Source of the DNA: Micromonospora inositola
Lineage (GTDB): Bacteria > Actinomycetota > Actinomycetes > Mycobacteriales > Micromonosporaceae
NCBI RefSeq assembly: GCF_900090285.1
Contig: NZ_LT607754.1
Coordinates: forward strand, 6,350,001-6,414,000
Direction of reading: 5' to 3'
Length of the DNA stretch: 64,000 bases
In this document: positions 27,221 through 36,144 of the stretch, one piece after another
Position numbering within the stretch: the first letter of the stretch is position 1
Layout: the number at the start of each line of letters is the position of its first letter
Notes under the pieces: generated by a model
Told to the model about the DNA's origin: nothing
Seen by the model: only the letters and a program-made list of their open reading frames with translations
Databases searched by the model: none
Translations under genes and position numbers: made by a program

Positions 27221-28129
27221 TCAGACAGGCACGGCGATGGTTGCCAGAGCATCCGTTAGCCGCTGGAGGTGAGGCGGCGGCGGCTCGAGCAGCGGAAGGC
27301 GCACCGTCGCGTGCGGGATGATCCCGAGCTCAGCCAGAGCGGCCTTGGCCATTATGGCCCCTTGGGATGTGCGCATGATGGCGTCCACCAAGGGAATCAG
27401 CGAACCTTGGATCGCCTTCGCCGAGTCGAGGTCGCCGCTGCGGACCGCTCGTATGAGCTCGGCGTTGCGGTCGGCGACGACATTGCCCACGACGCTGAGC
27501 AAACCGGTGGCGCCGCACGCGAGGTAGGGCAAGTTGAGTTCATCGATGCCGCAGTAGTAGGCCAGCGACGTGCGGGCCATGACGGACATCGCTTCGAACA
27601 GGTCGCCCTTGGCGTCCTTGACCGCTCGGATCCGGGGGTGGCCGGCGAGTTCGATCAGCGTGGGCGCCTCCATTGCGATGCCTGTGCGTGCCGGGACGTC
27701 GTAGAGCATCACGGGTAGCTCGGTGGCATCGGCCACCGCCACGCAATGGGCCACCACCCCGGCCTGAGTCGGCTTGGAGTAGTAGGGGCAGACGAGCAGC
27801 AGCGCATCCGCGCCAGCAGCCTCGGCTTCGCGTGCCCGATGAATGCTGACGGCCGTGTCGTAGGTGCCGATACCGGCGACCACCCGAGCTTGGTTCTTCG
27901 ACCGGGCCGCCACGGCACGGACGAGTCGGGCTGCCTCGACCTCGGTCAGGGTGGGCGACTCACCGGTGGTCCCGCCGACGACGATGCCATCGCACCCTGT
28001 GGTCAGCAGGTGGTCGACGAGGTTAGCGAGCCCAGGTTCGCTGATCGTGCCGTCAGGGTGCATCGGGGTCACCATGGCGACAAGGTTGGAGCCGAAGAGT
28101 AGGTGAGCAGGGCGCTGCGGGTCGGTCAT
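27221..28129 (-). CDS. dapA: 4-hydroxy-tetrahydrodipicolinate synthase (DapA family)
   Basis: 302 residues, TIM barrel. Condenses pyruvate with aspartate semialdehyde in lysine/diaminopimelate synthesis, or is a paralogue acting on a related aldehyde. Signatures: VGGTTGESPTL (T54, T55), CPYYSKPTQAG, MLYDVPARTG (Y143) and AVKDAKGD with Schiff-base K171. ATG 28129 is chosen where homology begins; the frame is open far upstream on the opposite strand of the LysR gene, a composition artefact. No other lysine genes are nearby and it is divergent from a LysR gene, so a specialised, regulated copy is possible. Confidence 0.92.
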   Translation of the reverse strand: MTDPQRPAHLLFGSNLVAMVTPMHPDGTISEPGLANLVDHLLTTGCDGIVVGGTTGESPTLTEVEAARLVRAVAARSKNQARVVAGIGTYDTAVSIHRAREAEAAGADALLLVCPYYSKPTQAGVVAHCVAVADATELPVMLYDVPARTGIAMEAPTLIELAGHPRIRAVKDAKGDLFEAMSVMARTSLAYYCGIDELNLPYLACGATGLLSVVGNVVADRNAELIRAVRSGDLDSAKAIQGSLIPLVDAIMRTSQGAIMAKAALAELGIIPHATVRLPLLEPPPPHLQRLTDALATIAVPV

Positions 28130-28180
28130 GGTTCGATCCTGCCTCGACCCGATAAGTGTGGTCCAGCGATGCTTTCTTGC

Positions 28181-28188
28181 CAATATTG
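28181..28188. promoter_or_regulatory. possible LysR-type site between dapA and lysR genes
   Basis: CAATATTG palindrome in the only AT-rich part of the 73-bp divergent spacer, 14 bp before the LysR start. Position and composition fit an autoregulatory site, but it is a single short palindrome. Confidence 0.3.
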
Positions 28189-28202
28189 CGTAGCCTGGCT
28201 TC

Positions 28203-29120
28203 ATGATTGATGTCGGGGCCTTGCAGGCGTTGCGGTCGGTGGCTGCTCTCGGGACGCTGGCGCGGGCGGCCGATGAGCTCGGGTTCACGGCCTCGGCGGT
28301 GTCGCAGCAGATCAAGAGGCTGGAACGCCAGGTCGGTGTGCCCGTCCTCGCGCCGGCGGGACGCGGGGTCGTGCTCACTCCGGCCGGCCAGGCCATCGTC
28401 GACTCAGCGCCCGAAGTGTTCCACGCGCTGGAGCGCTGCGCCGAAGCGGCCCAGTCAGTCTCGGAGGGCGCGCCGCGCGGCATACTCCGCGTGGTTGCCT
28501 TCTCGACTGCTGTCCGCGGGCTGCTCGCGCCCACCATTCTGCGACTGTCGACGCGCTGCCCAGACCTACGCGTGCACATCACCGAGCAGGACCCTGACCA
28601 AGCCCTCCACAGCGTCGATGCCGGTTCAGCCGACCTTGCCCTCGTCCACGACGCCGACGGGCTGCCAGCCCCTCTGCCATCGTCCCTGACCCAGCGCCAT
28701 ATGCACACCGACGTCGGCGACGTCGTCATGAATCGGACGCATCCGCTCGCGCGGCTCGACCCGCCTCTCGCCGGCGCCGACCTTGCCGGCCACGCGTGGG
28801 TGACCAGCCCGCCTGGCTCGGTGTGCCACCAGTGGTTCCGACGACTGTTCGCGGACGTCCCCGAAGACCCCGACGTGCGCCATCTGGTTGACGATTTCGC
28901 CACCCAGCTGTCGCTGGTCGCCTCAGGCGGCGTTATCGCCCTGATCCCTCGCCTTGCTCGCCCGCCCTTGGAAGAAGGGCTCGTCTCCCGGTCGCTGCGG
29001 CGGCAACCGAAGCGCGAGGTACACGCGGCGTGGCGGCGCAGCGCCAATGCCAGCCCAGCGATCCAAGCGGTGCTCGCGGAGCTAGGCTCCGCAATCAGCC
29101 CTGAGGACGCCCTCAGATAG
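28203..29120 (+). CDS. LysR-family transcriptional regulator
   Basis: 305 residues. Winged helix-turn-helix at the N-terminus (LQALRSVAALGTLARAADEL, FTASAVSQQIKRLERQVG), then a periplasmic-binding-protein-like effector domain (GILRVVAFSTAVRGLLAP, DLRVHITEQDP). ATG 28203. Divergent from the DapA-family gene with 73 bp between starts, the classic layout for a LysR regulator and its target. Confidence 0.95.
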   Translation: MIDVGALQALRSVAALGTLARAADELGFTASAVSQQIKRLERQVGVPVLAPAGRGVVLTPAGQAIVDSAPEVFHALERCAEAAQSVSEGAPRGILRVVAFSTAVRGLLAPTILRLSTRCPDLRVHITEQDPDQALHSVDAGSADLALVHDADGLPAPLPSSLTQRHMHTDVGDVVMNRTHPLARLDPPLAGADLAGHAWVTSPPGSVCHQWFRRLFADVPEDPDVRHLVDDFATQLSLVASGGVIALIPRLARPPLEEGLVSRSLRRQPKREVHAAWRRSANASPAIQAVLAELGSAISPEDALR

Positions 29121-29464
29121 CGCAAACGTCGCAGTAGGAACCACCCGGAAGAACGCTGAGCTTGGTGCGCCTTACGACCACCGCCGCTTCGACCGCCAGC
29201 GCAGCCCAATCGATTGAACGTCCTCCACTCGGCAAAAGAAGGACGTCACGCGGCTTATCCGCTATGAGCAACAAGCTCTTGGCCACGTGCTGCAGCACTG
29301 TGCGGGCGAGCGCACCCAAACGGGTTCCGGCAGGGTCCATCGGCCGAGTTCGCCCCCCTCCAGTACGTCCAGCAGGCGTACCGACGTACCGGTCGCGGTC
29401 AGCACGGACGAGCCGACGGCGACCGCGCATCCTGCCCAGAGTCGGCGTCTTCGCAGGCCCGCCA
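29121..29464. other. intergenic with a faint protein remnant
   Basis: On the minus strand about 29306-29429 reads VLTATGTSVRLLDVLEGGEL and RWTLPEP, reminiscent of one beta-propeller blade, then loses its frame. Too short to assign; otherwise nothing. Confidence 0.3.
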
Positions 29465-29890
29465 CTACTTGGCGAAGATCTGCGACTCGTCCCGGAACGC
29501 CTTGAACTCGATGGCATTGCCGGCCGGGTCGCGGAAGAACATCGTCCACTGCTCCCCCGGCTCGCCGGCGAACCGCAGGTACGGCTCGATCACGAACTCG
29601 GCGCCGGCGGCGCGGACCCGGTCCGCCAGAGCGTGGAAGTCCTCGACCGACAGGATGAGTCCGAAGTGCGGCACCGGTACGTCGTGCCCGTCGACCGGGT
29701 TGCGACCCGCGTCGGCCTGCCGCGCCGCCGGTACGACGTGGGTCACCACCTGGTGGCCGTAGAAGTTCCAGTCGACCCAGGCGTCGGCCGAGCGACCCTC
29801 GGCGAGCCCGAGTACGCCGCCGTAGAAGGCGCGGGCCCGCGCCAGGTCATCAACCGGAATCGCGAGGTGGAACCCGGGACGGGTCGTCAT
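29465..29890 (-). CDS. VOC-superfamily protein (glyoxalase/bleomycin-resistance fold)
   Basis: 141 residues. A single VOC domain with two beta-alpha-beta-beta-beta units: [72 protein letters not shown] and E positions of metal-dependent members are present (H7, H96, E133 region). The second of two adjacent ATGs (29890) has ideal spacing to AAGGAG. Specific substrate unknown. Confidence 0.9.
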   Translation of the reverse strand: MTTRPGFHLAIPVDDLARARAFYGGVLGLAEGRSADAWVDWNFYGHQVVTHVVPAARQADAGRNPVDGHDVPVPHFGLILSVEDFHALADRVRAAGAEFVIEPYLRFAGEPGEQWTMFFRDPAGNAIEFKAFRDESQIFAK

Positions 29891-30390
29891 CATCTGCTCC
29901 TTCTCGTAACCGGCGCGCCCGTTCGGACCCGCCCCTTGCTTCGAGGGGTATGACAACCGGCCCTGCCGCTACCACACGCGGTGGAGCGTGGCCCTTCCTT
30001 ATACACGGGCTGGAACCGGAATGCACCAGGTGGAACCGCATCGGGGTGCCCGGGGCGGGCGGCCCGGCCCGACCTCAGCGAGCGGTAGCCGGTCGCCGAC
30101 GGCGAGCGGGGTCGGTACCAGCCCGGAGAGCAGGTTGGCCCCTTCCAGCCGGGACAGCATGTGGCCACCACTCCACCGAGGCAACTCGACCGCTCGCACC
30201 CGGCAACGGCTACGCTGTGGCACGCGGCCACCGTCAGATCTGATGTCGTGTCCACAATGCGCAGGCGATCACGCGGTGGCCGTCGCGTGTCCACCCCGCC
30301 GGAGCACCAAGATCTCAAACGGCGGCTGCCGTACTGGCCGCGCTGGAGGCCCTGGGGACGGCCTGGCGAACAGGCTCTACTGTCGACGGC
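29891..30390. other. intergenic, nothing recognised
   Basis: Five hundred bases with several open frames on both strands but none protein-like; likely decayed sequence. Confidence 0.35.
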
Positions 30391-30603
30391 ATGGCGACGG
30401 TGTTGGTGTCTCTCGGAGTGGCCGTGGCGCTGATGATCGCGGCATTCGTTTTCGTCGGGTGGCGGGATCGAAGGCGGCTATCTTCCCCGGAGGATTCCGC
30501 TGCAGCCCGTGAGGCGGCGGCCGCGCAGGAGCGGTACGCAGCGGAGCGCTATGGAGATCAGGGCGAGTTGTGGCGGCGCGGCAAGTCACCGCCCACCACC
30601 TGA
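30391..30603 (+). CDS. small single-pass membrane protein
   Basis: 70 residues. One N-terminal membrane helix (VLVSLGVAVALMIAAFVFVG) followed by WRDRRR and a charged Ala/Glu-rich cytoplasmic tail with RYGDQGELWRRG. Typical of small actinobacterial membrane proteins of unknown function. Confidence 0.65.
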   Translation: MATVLVSLGVAVALMIAAFVFVGWRDRRRLSSPEDSAAAREAAAAQERYAAERYGDQGELWRRGKSPPTT

Positions 30604-30686
30604 GCGAGCCTCTGCACCAGGACACAGGCACTTGCCATCCCGTTTGCCATCGACCCGCCCTCCTCGATTCGTGCTCGCTGCAGCTC

Positions 30687-30872
30687 CTACGCCCCCCACT
30701 CCCGGCGCACTGGAGGCTGCGGCGGCTCCTCGTGCGCGGGATCTGTGTCTACGGTTTCGACCAGGTCCTCGGCCGGCGTGACTCGGGCGGGCAGCTCGCC
30801 GAACCTGACGTGCCGCAGGCGGGCGAACTCCTCGTCCGTTGACCGCGCGGTGCGCCCTCGATCCTCACTCAT
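30687..30872 (-). CDS. small hypothetical protein
   Basis: 61 residues, hydrophilic: starts MSEDRGRTARSTDEEFARLR, continues VRFGELPARVTPAEDLVETV and ends with proline-rich PPQPPVRREWGA. Support comes from the excellent GGGAGGT six bases before ATG 30872 and sensible composition. Convergent with the small membrane protein gene. Function unknown. Confidence 0.6.
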   Translation of the reverse strand: MSEDRGRTARSTDEEFARLRHVRFGELPARVTPAEDLVETVDTDPAHEEPPQPPVRREWGA

Positions 30873-31282
30873 CGCCGACCTCCCTCGTCGGGTTCCATTG
30901 TCCCCCGCTGAGGCAATCCTTCGCGTTGGTGGCGACCTCACGGTCGGCATGGTCGCGGCCAGCACTGTCCGCCGTGCTGGGCGCGGTGATTCGGAACCCG
31001 CACGAGAGGGCGCCGCCGGGAGTTCGGGACGAAGGGATACCGGCGGGCCACAGGCCGTCAGAGGCGAACCAAGGGTGGCCTCGTTGACCACCGGTGATCG
31101 GCGTAACCGCCGATCACTGGACATCTCGTCCGGTTTGATCGACTACGCCTGGACCCGCGATCAATACCGTTGGAAGTAGCCCTGACCTGAACCTTTGCCG
31201 GGCTGACGGGCCCGAGTCAGTCGACGCGGACCCGTCAGCGTGTTGCCCGAATGATCGAAGCGGGCTGCTTGGCCAGCGGGTA
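30873..31282. other. intergenic with one hairpin
   Basis: No gene supported; contains the inverted repeat at 31202-31239. Confidence 0.4.
31202..31239 (-). terminator. probable terminator of the phosphoesterase gene
   Basis: GCTGACGGG (31202-31210) and CCCGTCAGC (31231-31239) are perfect 9-bp arms, 44 bases beyond the stop at 31283. Confidence 0.5.
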
Positions 31283-32350
31283 TCAGCGGTCGTTGACGTT
31301 GGCGGCCACGATCCGCGGGCTGAACTCGAACAGGTTCGGGTCGTTCGGGTCGATGGTCAGGGCCACCCAGTGGGTGTTGCCGTCGCCGAACGTCTCAACC
31401 CGGGTGAACTTCGCCACGACCTGGCCGTTGTCGTACTTGAACGGCATGTCCTCCTTGAAGTAGTGGCTGTCGCCGTGGACGAGCGCCGACTGGCCGGGGA
31501 ACGCGAGCACCTGCTTGCGCAGCTCCGGGAGGATCTCGTTGTAGCCGTCGTACTGCAGGGGCTGCAGCTTCTGCTCGTTGTTGAAGTTCGGGTCGGCCTG
31601 CCAGTCCACGAGCACGCCCTTGAGCCCGAGCCGGGTGGCCTCGGCGTACGAGTTCTGCAGCCAGTGGATGTTGGCCGCCTCCCGCTCCCGGTGCTCGGCG
31701 GCCATCCGCGTGATCTCGCTGTCCGGCCGGGTCTCGCCATCAACGCCAGAGTGCGGCAGGTTGTCGTTGGAGCCCTGGACGTTGAGGCCGATGAACATCA
31801 CCTGGCCCTCGGTCCAGCGGACGTTCTCCCGGTACTTCTCGTAGCCGGGCTCCTCGCTCTCCCGCCGCATGGTCATTGTCGTACGCCCGAGGCTCTGGTC
31901 GGTCGGGTAGAAGACCTGCCGCTCGTGGTCGAGACGCTCAAGCGCGTCGAACCCTCCGGTGCCCGCGCCGTACCGTCCCCAGCAGTCCGTCCAGTCGTTG
32001 TCGCCCGGTACCACGACGACCGGGCGGTCGAAGCTGTTGAACCAGTCGAGCGACTGGGTGTACAGCGCGTCCGTGCAGGCGCCGTCGCCGCCGGCCTTGA
32101 GGTCACCGTCGAAGATCGAAAAGGCCAGGTTGGCATTGTTCATGTCCGCGATCAGGCGCGGGTACTCGACCCGCCCCTTTGCGCCGTACGGCATGTCGCC
32201 GAAGAGGCCGACCGTGTACGCGCGGCCCTTGGCATGTCCGTCTTCGTGGTCGTCGTCGCGGTTGGCGGAGGCACTGCCCGCGCCCATGATGCTGGTCAGG
32301 ACCGCCGTGGTTACGGCCGCCGCGATCGCACCACGCCAGATGCTACGCAT
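31283..32350 (-). CDS. secreted calcineurin-like metallophosphoesterase
   Basis: 355 residues. Signal peptide MRSIWRGAIAAAVTTAVLTSIMGAGSASA. The two-metal phosphoesterase motifs are visible: VGLFGDMPYG (replacing GDxH), SIFDGDLKAGG, VVVPGDNDWTDCW (GDND for GNHE) and ALVHGDSHYF. Hydrolyses an extracellular phosphoester, perhaps phosphate scavenging. ATG 32350 is chosen at the signal peptide with GGAG upstream; longer frames enter a tandem repeat. Monocistronic, with a terminator downstream. Confidence 0.9.
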   Translation of the reverse strand: MRSIWRGAIAAAVTTAVLTSIMGAGSASANRDDDHEDGHAKGRAYTVGLFGDMPYGAKGRVEYPRLIADMNNANLAFSIFDGDLKAGGDGACTDALYTQSLDWFNSFDRPVVVVPGDNDWTDCWGRYGAGTGGFDALERLDHERQVFYPTDQSLGRTTMTMRRESEEPGYEKYRENVRWTEGQVMFIGLNVQGSNDNLPHSGVDGETRPDSEITRMAAEHREREAANIHWLQNSYAEATRLGLKGVLVDWQADPNFNNEQKLQPLQYDGYNEILPELRKQVLAFPGQSALVHGDSHYFKEDMPFKYDNGQVVAKFTRVETFGDGNTHWVALTIDPNDPNLFEFSPRIVAANVNDR

Positions 32351-33077
32351 GTCTGAGGCTCCAATCGGTGCAGGGAAGAGTTCAACGGCAGCTTCGTGGT
32401 CCCGCGTGCACAGCTCCGGCCCGATACCTTGCCGCAAGGTGTCGACCGCGCGAACGAGCTGGCATATCTCGCTGAGTGCGACGCGCATATCTCGCTGAGT
32501 GCGACGCGCGGGATCAATACCGCCGGAAGAGGTGAGCCGCTCCGTCGAGGTTGCGCGCCCGCCGCCCTAGGCCGGACGAGCGACCGCAGCTGATTGGATC
32601 GGCGACTGTCGTCCGATTTCCCGACCGCTGGACCAGGCGTCGCAATCCTCCCCCCGATACGCCCCCGGATCGTGAGCGGCGGCGGGTAATGGCTGGACTC
32701 AGCGGGACCAGACAAGATCGGCCCCCGACCGCGTTTCTGCTGTTCAGGGACCGTTCTCGCACCTCGTGGCGGGTAGAGGATTGGGCCGGGTCGAAGAGCC
32801 GTGGGCGCCTCCGCCAGCGCGCTCCCGCTTCGTCACCACCGGAGCGGTCGACGGGCCGTCGAGCGCGGCGATATTCGGTGGCTACAACCCCACCGAGCCG
32901 ACGACGAGCCACCCATCGGTCATGTCATCAGCAGCGCTGGTTCCAATGCACTGGCCGGCTTTCTCAACGGAAGGCGATAGCGCGGCCACGCCGATGCTTG
33001 TGCTTCAGATCACAGCACAGCACGTCACATCCACAGGGCTAGCTCGTCCTTGAAGCAGACAACCACAAAGGAGCGCG
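32351..33077. other. long intergenic region with tandem repeat
   Basis: Over 700 bases without a convincing gene between divergent genes. It holds a 23-bp tandem duplication (32462-32507); the rest shows no recognisable coding or structural signal. Confidence 0.4.
32462..32507. repeat. two perfect tandem copies of a 23-bp unit
   Basis: Copies 32462-32484 and 32485-32507 are identical and begin GCATATCTCGCTGAGTG. They lie about 110 bp upstream of the phosphoesterase start, in its probable promoter region. Confidence 0.85.
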
Positions 33078-33428
33078 ATGTCCGCCGCTTACGTCACGGT
33101 CACCATCCTCGCCTCGGTCTTCAACGGCATCGCCGCCGTCACGTACCTGATCGGGCACGACTATCCAAAGGCCCAGGCAGACATGAAGCGCGTGCCACGG
33201 TCGTGGGTACCGGTGTTGGGCATGTTGCTGGCGGCGGGCTCTCTGGGGCTGCTGGCCGGGTTCGCCGTGCCACTGCTGGGGACACTCGCCGCGGCTGGCC
33301 TCGTGCTGTACTTCCTCGGCGCGCTCTTTGCGCACCTGCGGGTGGGTTCCCGCCAGCTCGTGGGATGGGCCGTATTCTTCTCCACTGCGGTGGCCGCACT
33401 AGCTGTGAACCTGGGCTACCACTGGTGA
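33078..33428 (+). CDS. DoxX-like small membrane protein
   Basis: 116 residues with four membrane helices. The middle VPRSWVPVLGMLLAAGSLG and LAAAGLVLYFLGALFAHLRVG matches the DoxX-like layout. ATG 33078 follows AAGGAGCG. Function of this subgroup is not defined; some members affect thiol or redox balance. Confidence 0.8.
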   Translation: MSAAYVTVTILASVFNGIAAVTYLIGHDYPKAQADMKRVPRSWVPVLGMLLAAGSLGLLAGFAVPLLGTLAAAGLVLYFLGALFAHLRVGSRQLVGWAVFFSTAVAALAVNLGYHW

Positions 33429-33541
33429 TCCGTGGAGGCAGTTGGCGCCAGAGATCGAACAGGAGGACGGCCAACTCGCCGAAGCCGCGGGGACCGGCAC
33501 CTCCACCGCGACGTGCAAGTCCGAGGGGTCGACTACATGCG

Positions 33542-33566
33542 CTCGCGGACGCCGCGCTTTGTCAGC
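33542..33566. repeat. 25-bp sequence shared with 59764-59788
   Basis: Identical 25 bases (beginning CTCGCGGACGCCGCGCTTTG) occur here and at 59764-59788 in direct orientation, both in non-coding DNA. Identity ends sharply on either side. Confidence 0.7.
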
Positions 33567-33651
33567 CGCAGAGGCGCGCGTCTTGCCATCGACTCGTCCG
33601 GGCCGGCTGTCCCGCTGGCCTGCTGCTGGTAGCGAGTTTACGGAGCTCCGG

Positions 33652-33771
33652 TTCGCGTCCGCACGGGCCTACCTGTGCCGGCGTGCCATCAAGGCCACGA
33701 TCCTGATCAAGGCTGACCAGGCCGCCAACCGCCGCAAGAAGGGATCGAAAGGCGGCCGGCCACCAAACCTT
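33652..33771 (+). pseudogene. IS5-family transposase fragment
   Basis: Forty residues including AYLCRRAIKATILIKADQAA, then NRRKKGSKGGRPP, match the region before the last catalytic part of IS5-type DDE transposases. No flanking transposase or terminal repeats remain. The rest of 33429-33861 holds nothing recognisable apart from a 25-bp segment shared with 59764-59788. Confidence 0.7.
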
Positions 33772-33861
33772 CCGACCTTGCACCTGATCGTGAAACAGAG
33801 GGCGGCGGAAGGCGTCGTGCAGGACGCTCATCATCACCAGGTCAGACTCGGGGCAGCCCAC

Positions 33862-34584
33862 TCATGCCGTCGCTCCGACCAGCCCGGTTTCCTCCGCGTC
33901 AACCCGCGGCCGGCGCAGCAGCGAGACGCCGGCGACCGCGAGGAAGAGCAGCCAGACGGCGAATCCGGTAGCTCCGACGGCGAACCAGAATGATCCGTTG
34001 GTGACCGCGACCGCCGGCATGGCGGCCACGATGAGCAGCGCCGCGCCTGCCGCGCTCGTGGGCGACATCCACGCCGGGACAAGCCGGGCGAGGGTGGCAG
34101 CGCGACCGAGAGCGAAGAGCGTGACGCCGACGGCGGCCATGTTGAATGTGAACACGGCGTTGTGGAACGTCCACAGCACACTCGCCAGCGCCGGGGCGGC
34201 CACGAGTTCGTCGCGGGCGGCCACCATCGTCACCTGAACGACGTTGACGATCGCGAAGAGGGCGGCGACCACGATCGACGCCGCGGCACCCAGCCGGCCC
34301 CACGGCGCCGCGGCGGGGTTGCGCCGCCGGCACCAGGCGCCGATGTTCGTGCTGAACAACAACAGAGCGGGCAGGCCCAGCACGTATGTGACTGCGAACA
34401 GGTGCACCATCCACGCGTGCTCGTGCGTCAGAGCGGACAGGTCCGCCCCAGACGCCTGCTGCGAAGGACCCAGCACGCCGTGCAGCACGTTCTGCAGCAC
34501 GACCAGAACGAGAAAGCCCAGTGCGGCGCTGCCGAGCATCGCCGGCGACAGCCGGCCTTCTGCGCGATTCGTCTCGGTTGTCAT
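33862..34584 (-). CDS. six-helix membrane protein, unknown function
   Basis: 240 residues with about six membrane helices; N-terminal LGFLVLVVLQNVLHGVLGPS, then HLFAVTYVLGLPALLLFSTN, and a C-terminal basic tail. ATG 34584 follows GAGGTCACT. Divergent from a TetR regulator whose palindrome lies in the shared 76-bp spacer, so its expression is very likely controlled by that repressor. The family was not recognised. Confidence 0.85.
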   Translation of the reverse strand: MTTETNRAEGRLSPAMLGSAALGFLVLVVLQNVLHGVLGPSQQASGADLSALTHEHAWMVHLFAVTYVLGLPALLLFSTNIGAWCRRRNPAAAPWGRLGAAASIVVAALFAIVNVVQVTMVAARDELVAAPALASVLWTFHNAVFTFNMAAVGVTLFALGRAATLARLVPAWMSPTSAAGAALLIVAAMPAVAVTNGSFWFAVGATGFAVWLLFLAVAGVSLLRRPRVDAEETGLVGATA

Positions 34585-34628
34585 AGTGACCTCATCTCGA
34601 TATAGGCTGCTTATGTTTAATGGAAGCA

Positions 34629-34644
34629 TCTTCTACTCAGAAGA
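34629..34644. promoter_or_regulatory. TetR operator candidate
   Basis: TCTTCT-ACTC-AGAAGA, a perfect inverted repeat with a 4-base centre, in the divergent promoter of the membrane protein and TetR genes, 16 bp before the TetR start and 44 bp before the other. Surrounding DNA is AT-rich compared with the window. Confidence 0.6.
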
Positions 34645-34660
34645 CATCTAGGCTGTCGGC

Positions 34661-35281
34661 ATGTCAAGGCCCCTGAGCCGGCGTGCGCGCCAGGCGCAAG
34701 AAACTAGGCGCGACATCCTCGACGCGGCGTTGCGTCTGTTCGCCGCGCGGGGGTACACCGGGACGACGATCGCTGACATCGCCGCCGAAGCCGGGGTCGC
34801 GGTCCCGACCGTCTATGCCAGCGTCGGCGCGAAACCGTTGCTCCTAGGCCGGCTGCTGGAAACCATCGATCTTCAGGCGGGGGTGCCCGAGCTGGCCCGT
34901 GCGCTCGGCACGGCCACGGACCCGCGGGAGGTCCTCGCGCTCGGCGTGCGGATCACCCGGCAGGTCGCCGAACGCGGCTCAACGATCATCAAGGTGCTTG
35001 CGTCGGCCGCCGGCTCGGAGCCCGAGATGGGGCAGGCCTACGCGGAAGGGCTGGCCAAGCACCGCGCCGGCGCCGCATCGACGATCCGCCGTCTCGTCAC
35101 CCTCAGCGCTCTGGCCCCGGGTCTGGCCGAGCCGGACGCCGTCGCGGTGTTCGCCACGCTCACTGGCACCCCCGTGTACGACGGCCTGACCAGCCACGGT
35201 TGGTCGTACGGCAAATGCGAAACGTGGCTGTTCGACACGCTGGCGACGCAACTACTGCGCGCGCGCCGGAACCCGGTTTAG
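34661..35281 (+). CDS. TetR-family transcriptional regulator
   Basis: 206 residues. N-terminal helix-turn-helix (RRDILDAALRLFAARGYTGT, TIADIAAEAGVAVPTVYASV) then an all-helical ligand domain. ATG 34661. Divergent from the six-helix membrane protein; the palindrome between them suggests it represses both. Confidence 0.95.
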   Translation: MSRPLSRRARQAQETRRDILDAALRLFAARGYTGTTIADIAAEAGVAVPTVYASVGAKPLLLGRLLETIDLQAGVPELARALGTATDPREVLALGVRITRQVAERGSTIIKVLASAAGSEPEMGQAYAEGLAKHRAGAASTIRRLVTLSALAPGLAEPDAVAVFATLTGTPVYDGLTSHGWSYGKCETWLFDTLATQLLRARRNPV

Positions 35282-35511
35282 CCGCCCGATCAGCTACCTG
35301 GCGGCGCGATCGTCGAGAGAGGTCGCCGCCATCTCGCCAGCGAACCGCGGGCCCCGCCGGGCGGTTCACCGGGTCGGCGACCGACCCGTGGGTCGAAGCC
35401 GAGGACTCGTTACGTCCGTCGCTGCTCAATCCGTGAGCTGCGGTCATCCGACGGCCGAGGTCCGGAGCGCTGCGATGCACGTACGGCAACATCTTCCACC
35501 AGGGCAGCCGC

Positions 35512-35982
35512 TCAGGGCAGGTCGGGGTCCGGGTGCTCGGTCACGAATCGCGTGGCCGCTTCGTCGTCGACGAGCGAGTTGTCGGCGAGCCACTCAACTG
35601 CCCGACGCTGGGCCCGGACGGCCCGGAAGGTGTGCCACACCGGCAGCAGGTGGGGATACTCCTCGTGCAGCTCGTCCTTGAACCGGCGGAAGGCACCCTT
35701 GCCCTGGATGGCTCGCGCCAGTCTCCGCCCGACTGCCTCGTCGCTGATCCTCGCGGCGAAGTCCGCCATGTCCTGATACCAGACGTAGGACGGCAGCGGC
35801 TCGATGCAAACGAGATCCAGGTCGTCGAGGTCAACCGGCGTTCGCCCATCAACTCCACCGTCCGCCGTCCAGAACACGATCTCGCCCGTCTGCGGGTTGA
35901 TCAGCCATCGGTACTCGTAGTCGGTCTGGTCCGCCAGCGCGGTGGCGATCTCCTCCACGTCAAAACTGCTCAAGTCAAGCAT
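35512..35982 (-). CDS. UPF0158-family protein
   Basis: 156 residues. Features of UPF0158: an N-terminal DVEEIATALADQTDYEYRWL, NPQTGEIVFW, acidic LDDLDLVCIEPLPSYVWYQD, MADFAARI and the C-terminal GKGAFRRFKDEL with HTFRAVRAQRRAVEWLADNS. Cytoplasmic; no known biochemical role. No clear SD before ATG 35982, so possibly leaderless. Confidence 0.85.
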   Translation of the reverse strand: MLDLSSFDVEEIATALADQTDYEYRWLINPQTGEIVFWTADGGVDGRTPVDLDDLDLVCIEPLPSYVWYQDMADFAARISDEAVGRRLARAIQGKGAFRRFKDELHEEYPHLLPVWHTFRAVRAQRRAVEWLADNSLVDDEAATRFVTEHPDPDLP

Positions 35983-36144
35983 CGGGCCACGATAGTCCTT
36001 CTCGCGAACAGGGCTTCGAACGAAGCACCCCGCACCCAGAGCCCAGGATGAGCACGGCCCGCGCTCCGCGCCGCATGACCGCTACCACGGCACGTCGCCC
36101 GCGCGGGCGGCAGCGGAGAACGGGTGTATCGGCGTCGCCCGTGA

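Noticed and set aside
28130..29209. N-terminal extension of the dapA-like frame
   Set aside because: The extension lies opposite the LysR gene and has no protein-like character; DapA homology begins at 28129.
32462..32507. CRISPR-like repeat
   Set aside because: Two direct copies without spacers and no cas genes; a simple tandem duplication.
33429..33651. A complete IS5 element
   Set aside because: Only about 40 codons resemble transposase; no terminal inverted repeats or target duplications were found.
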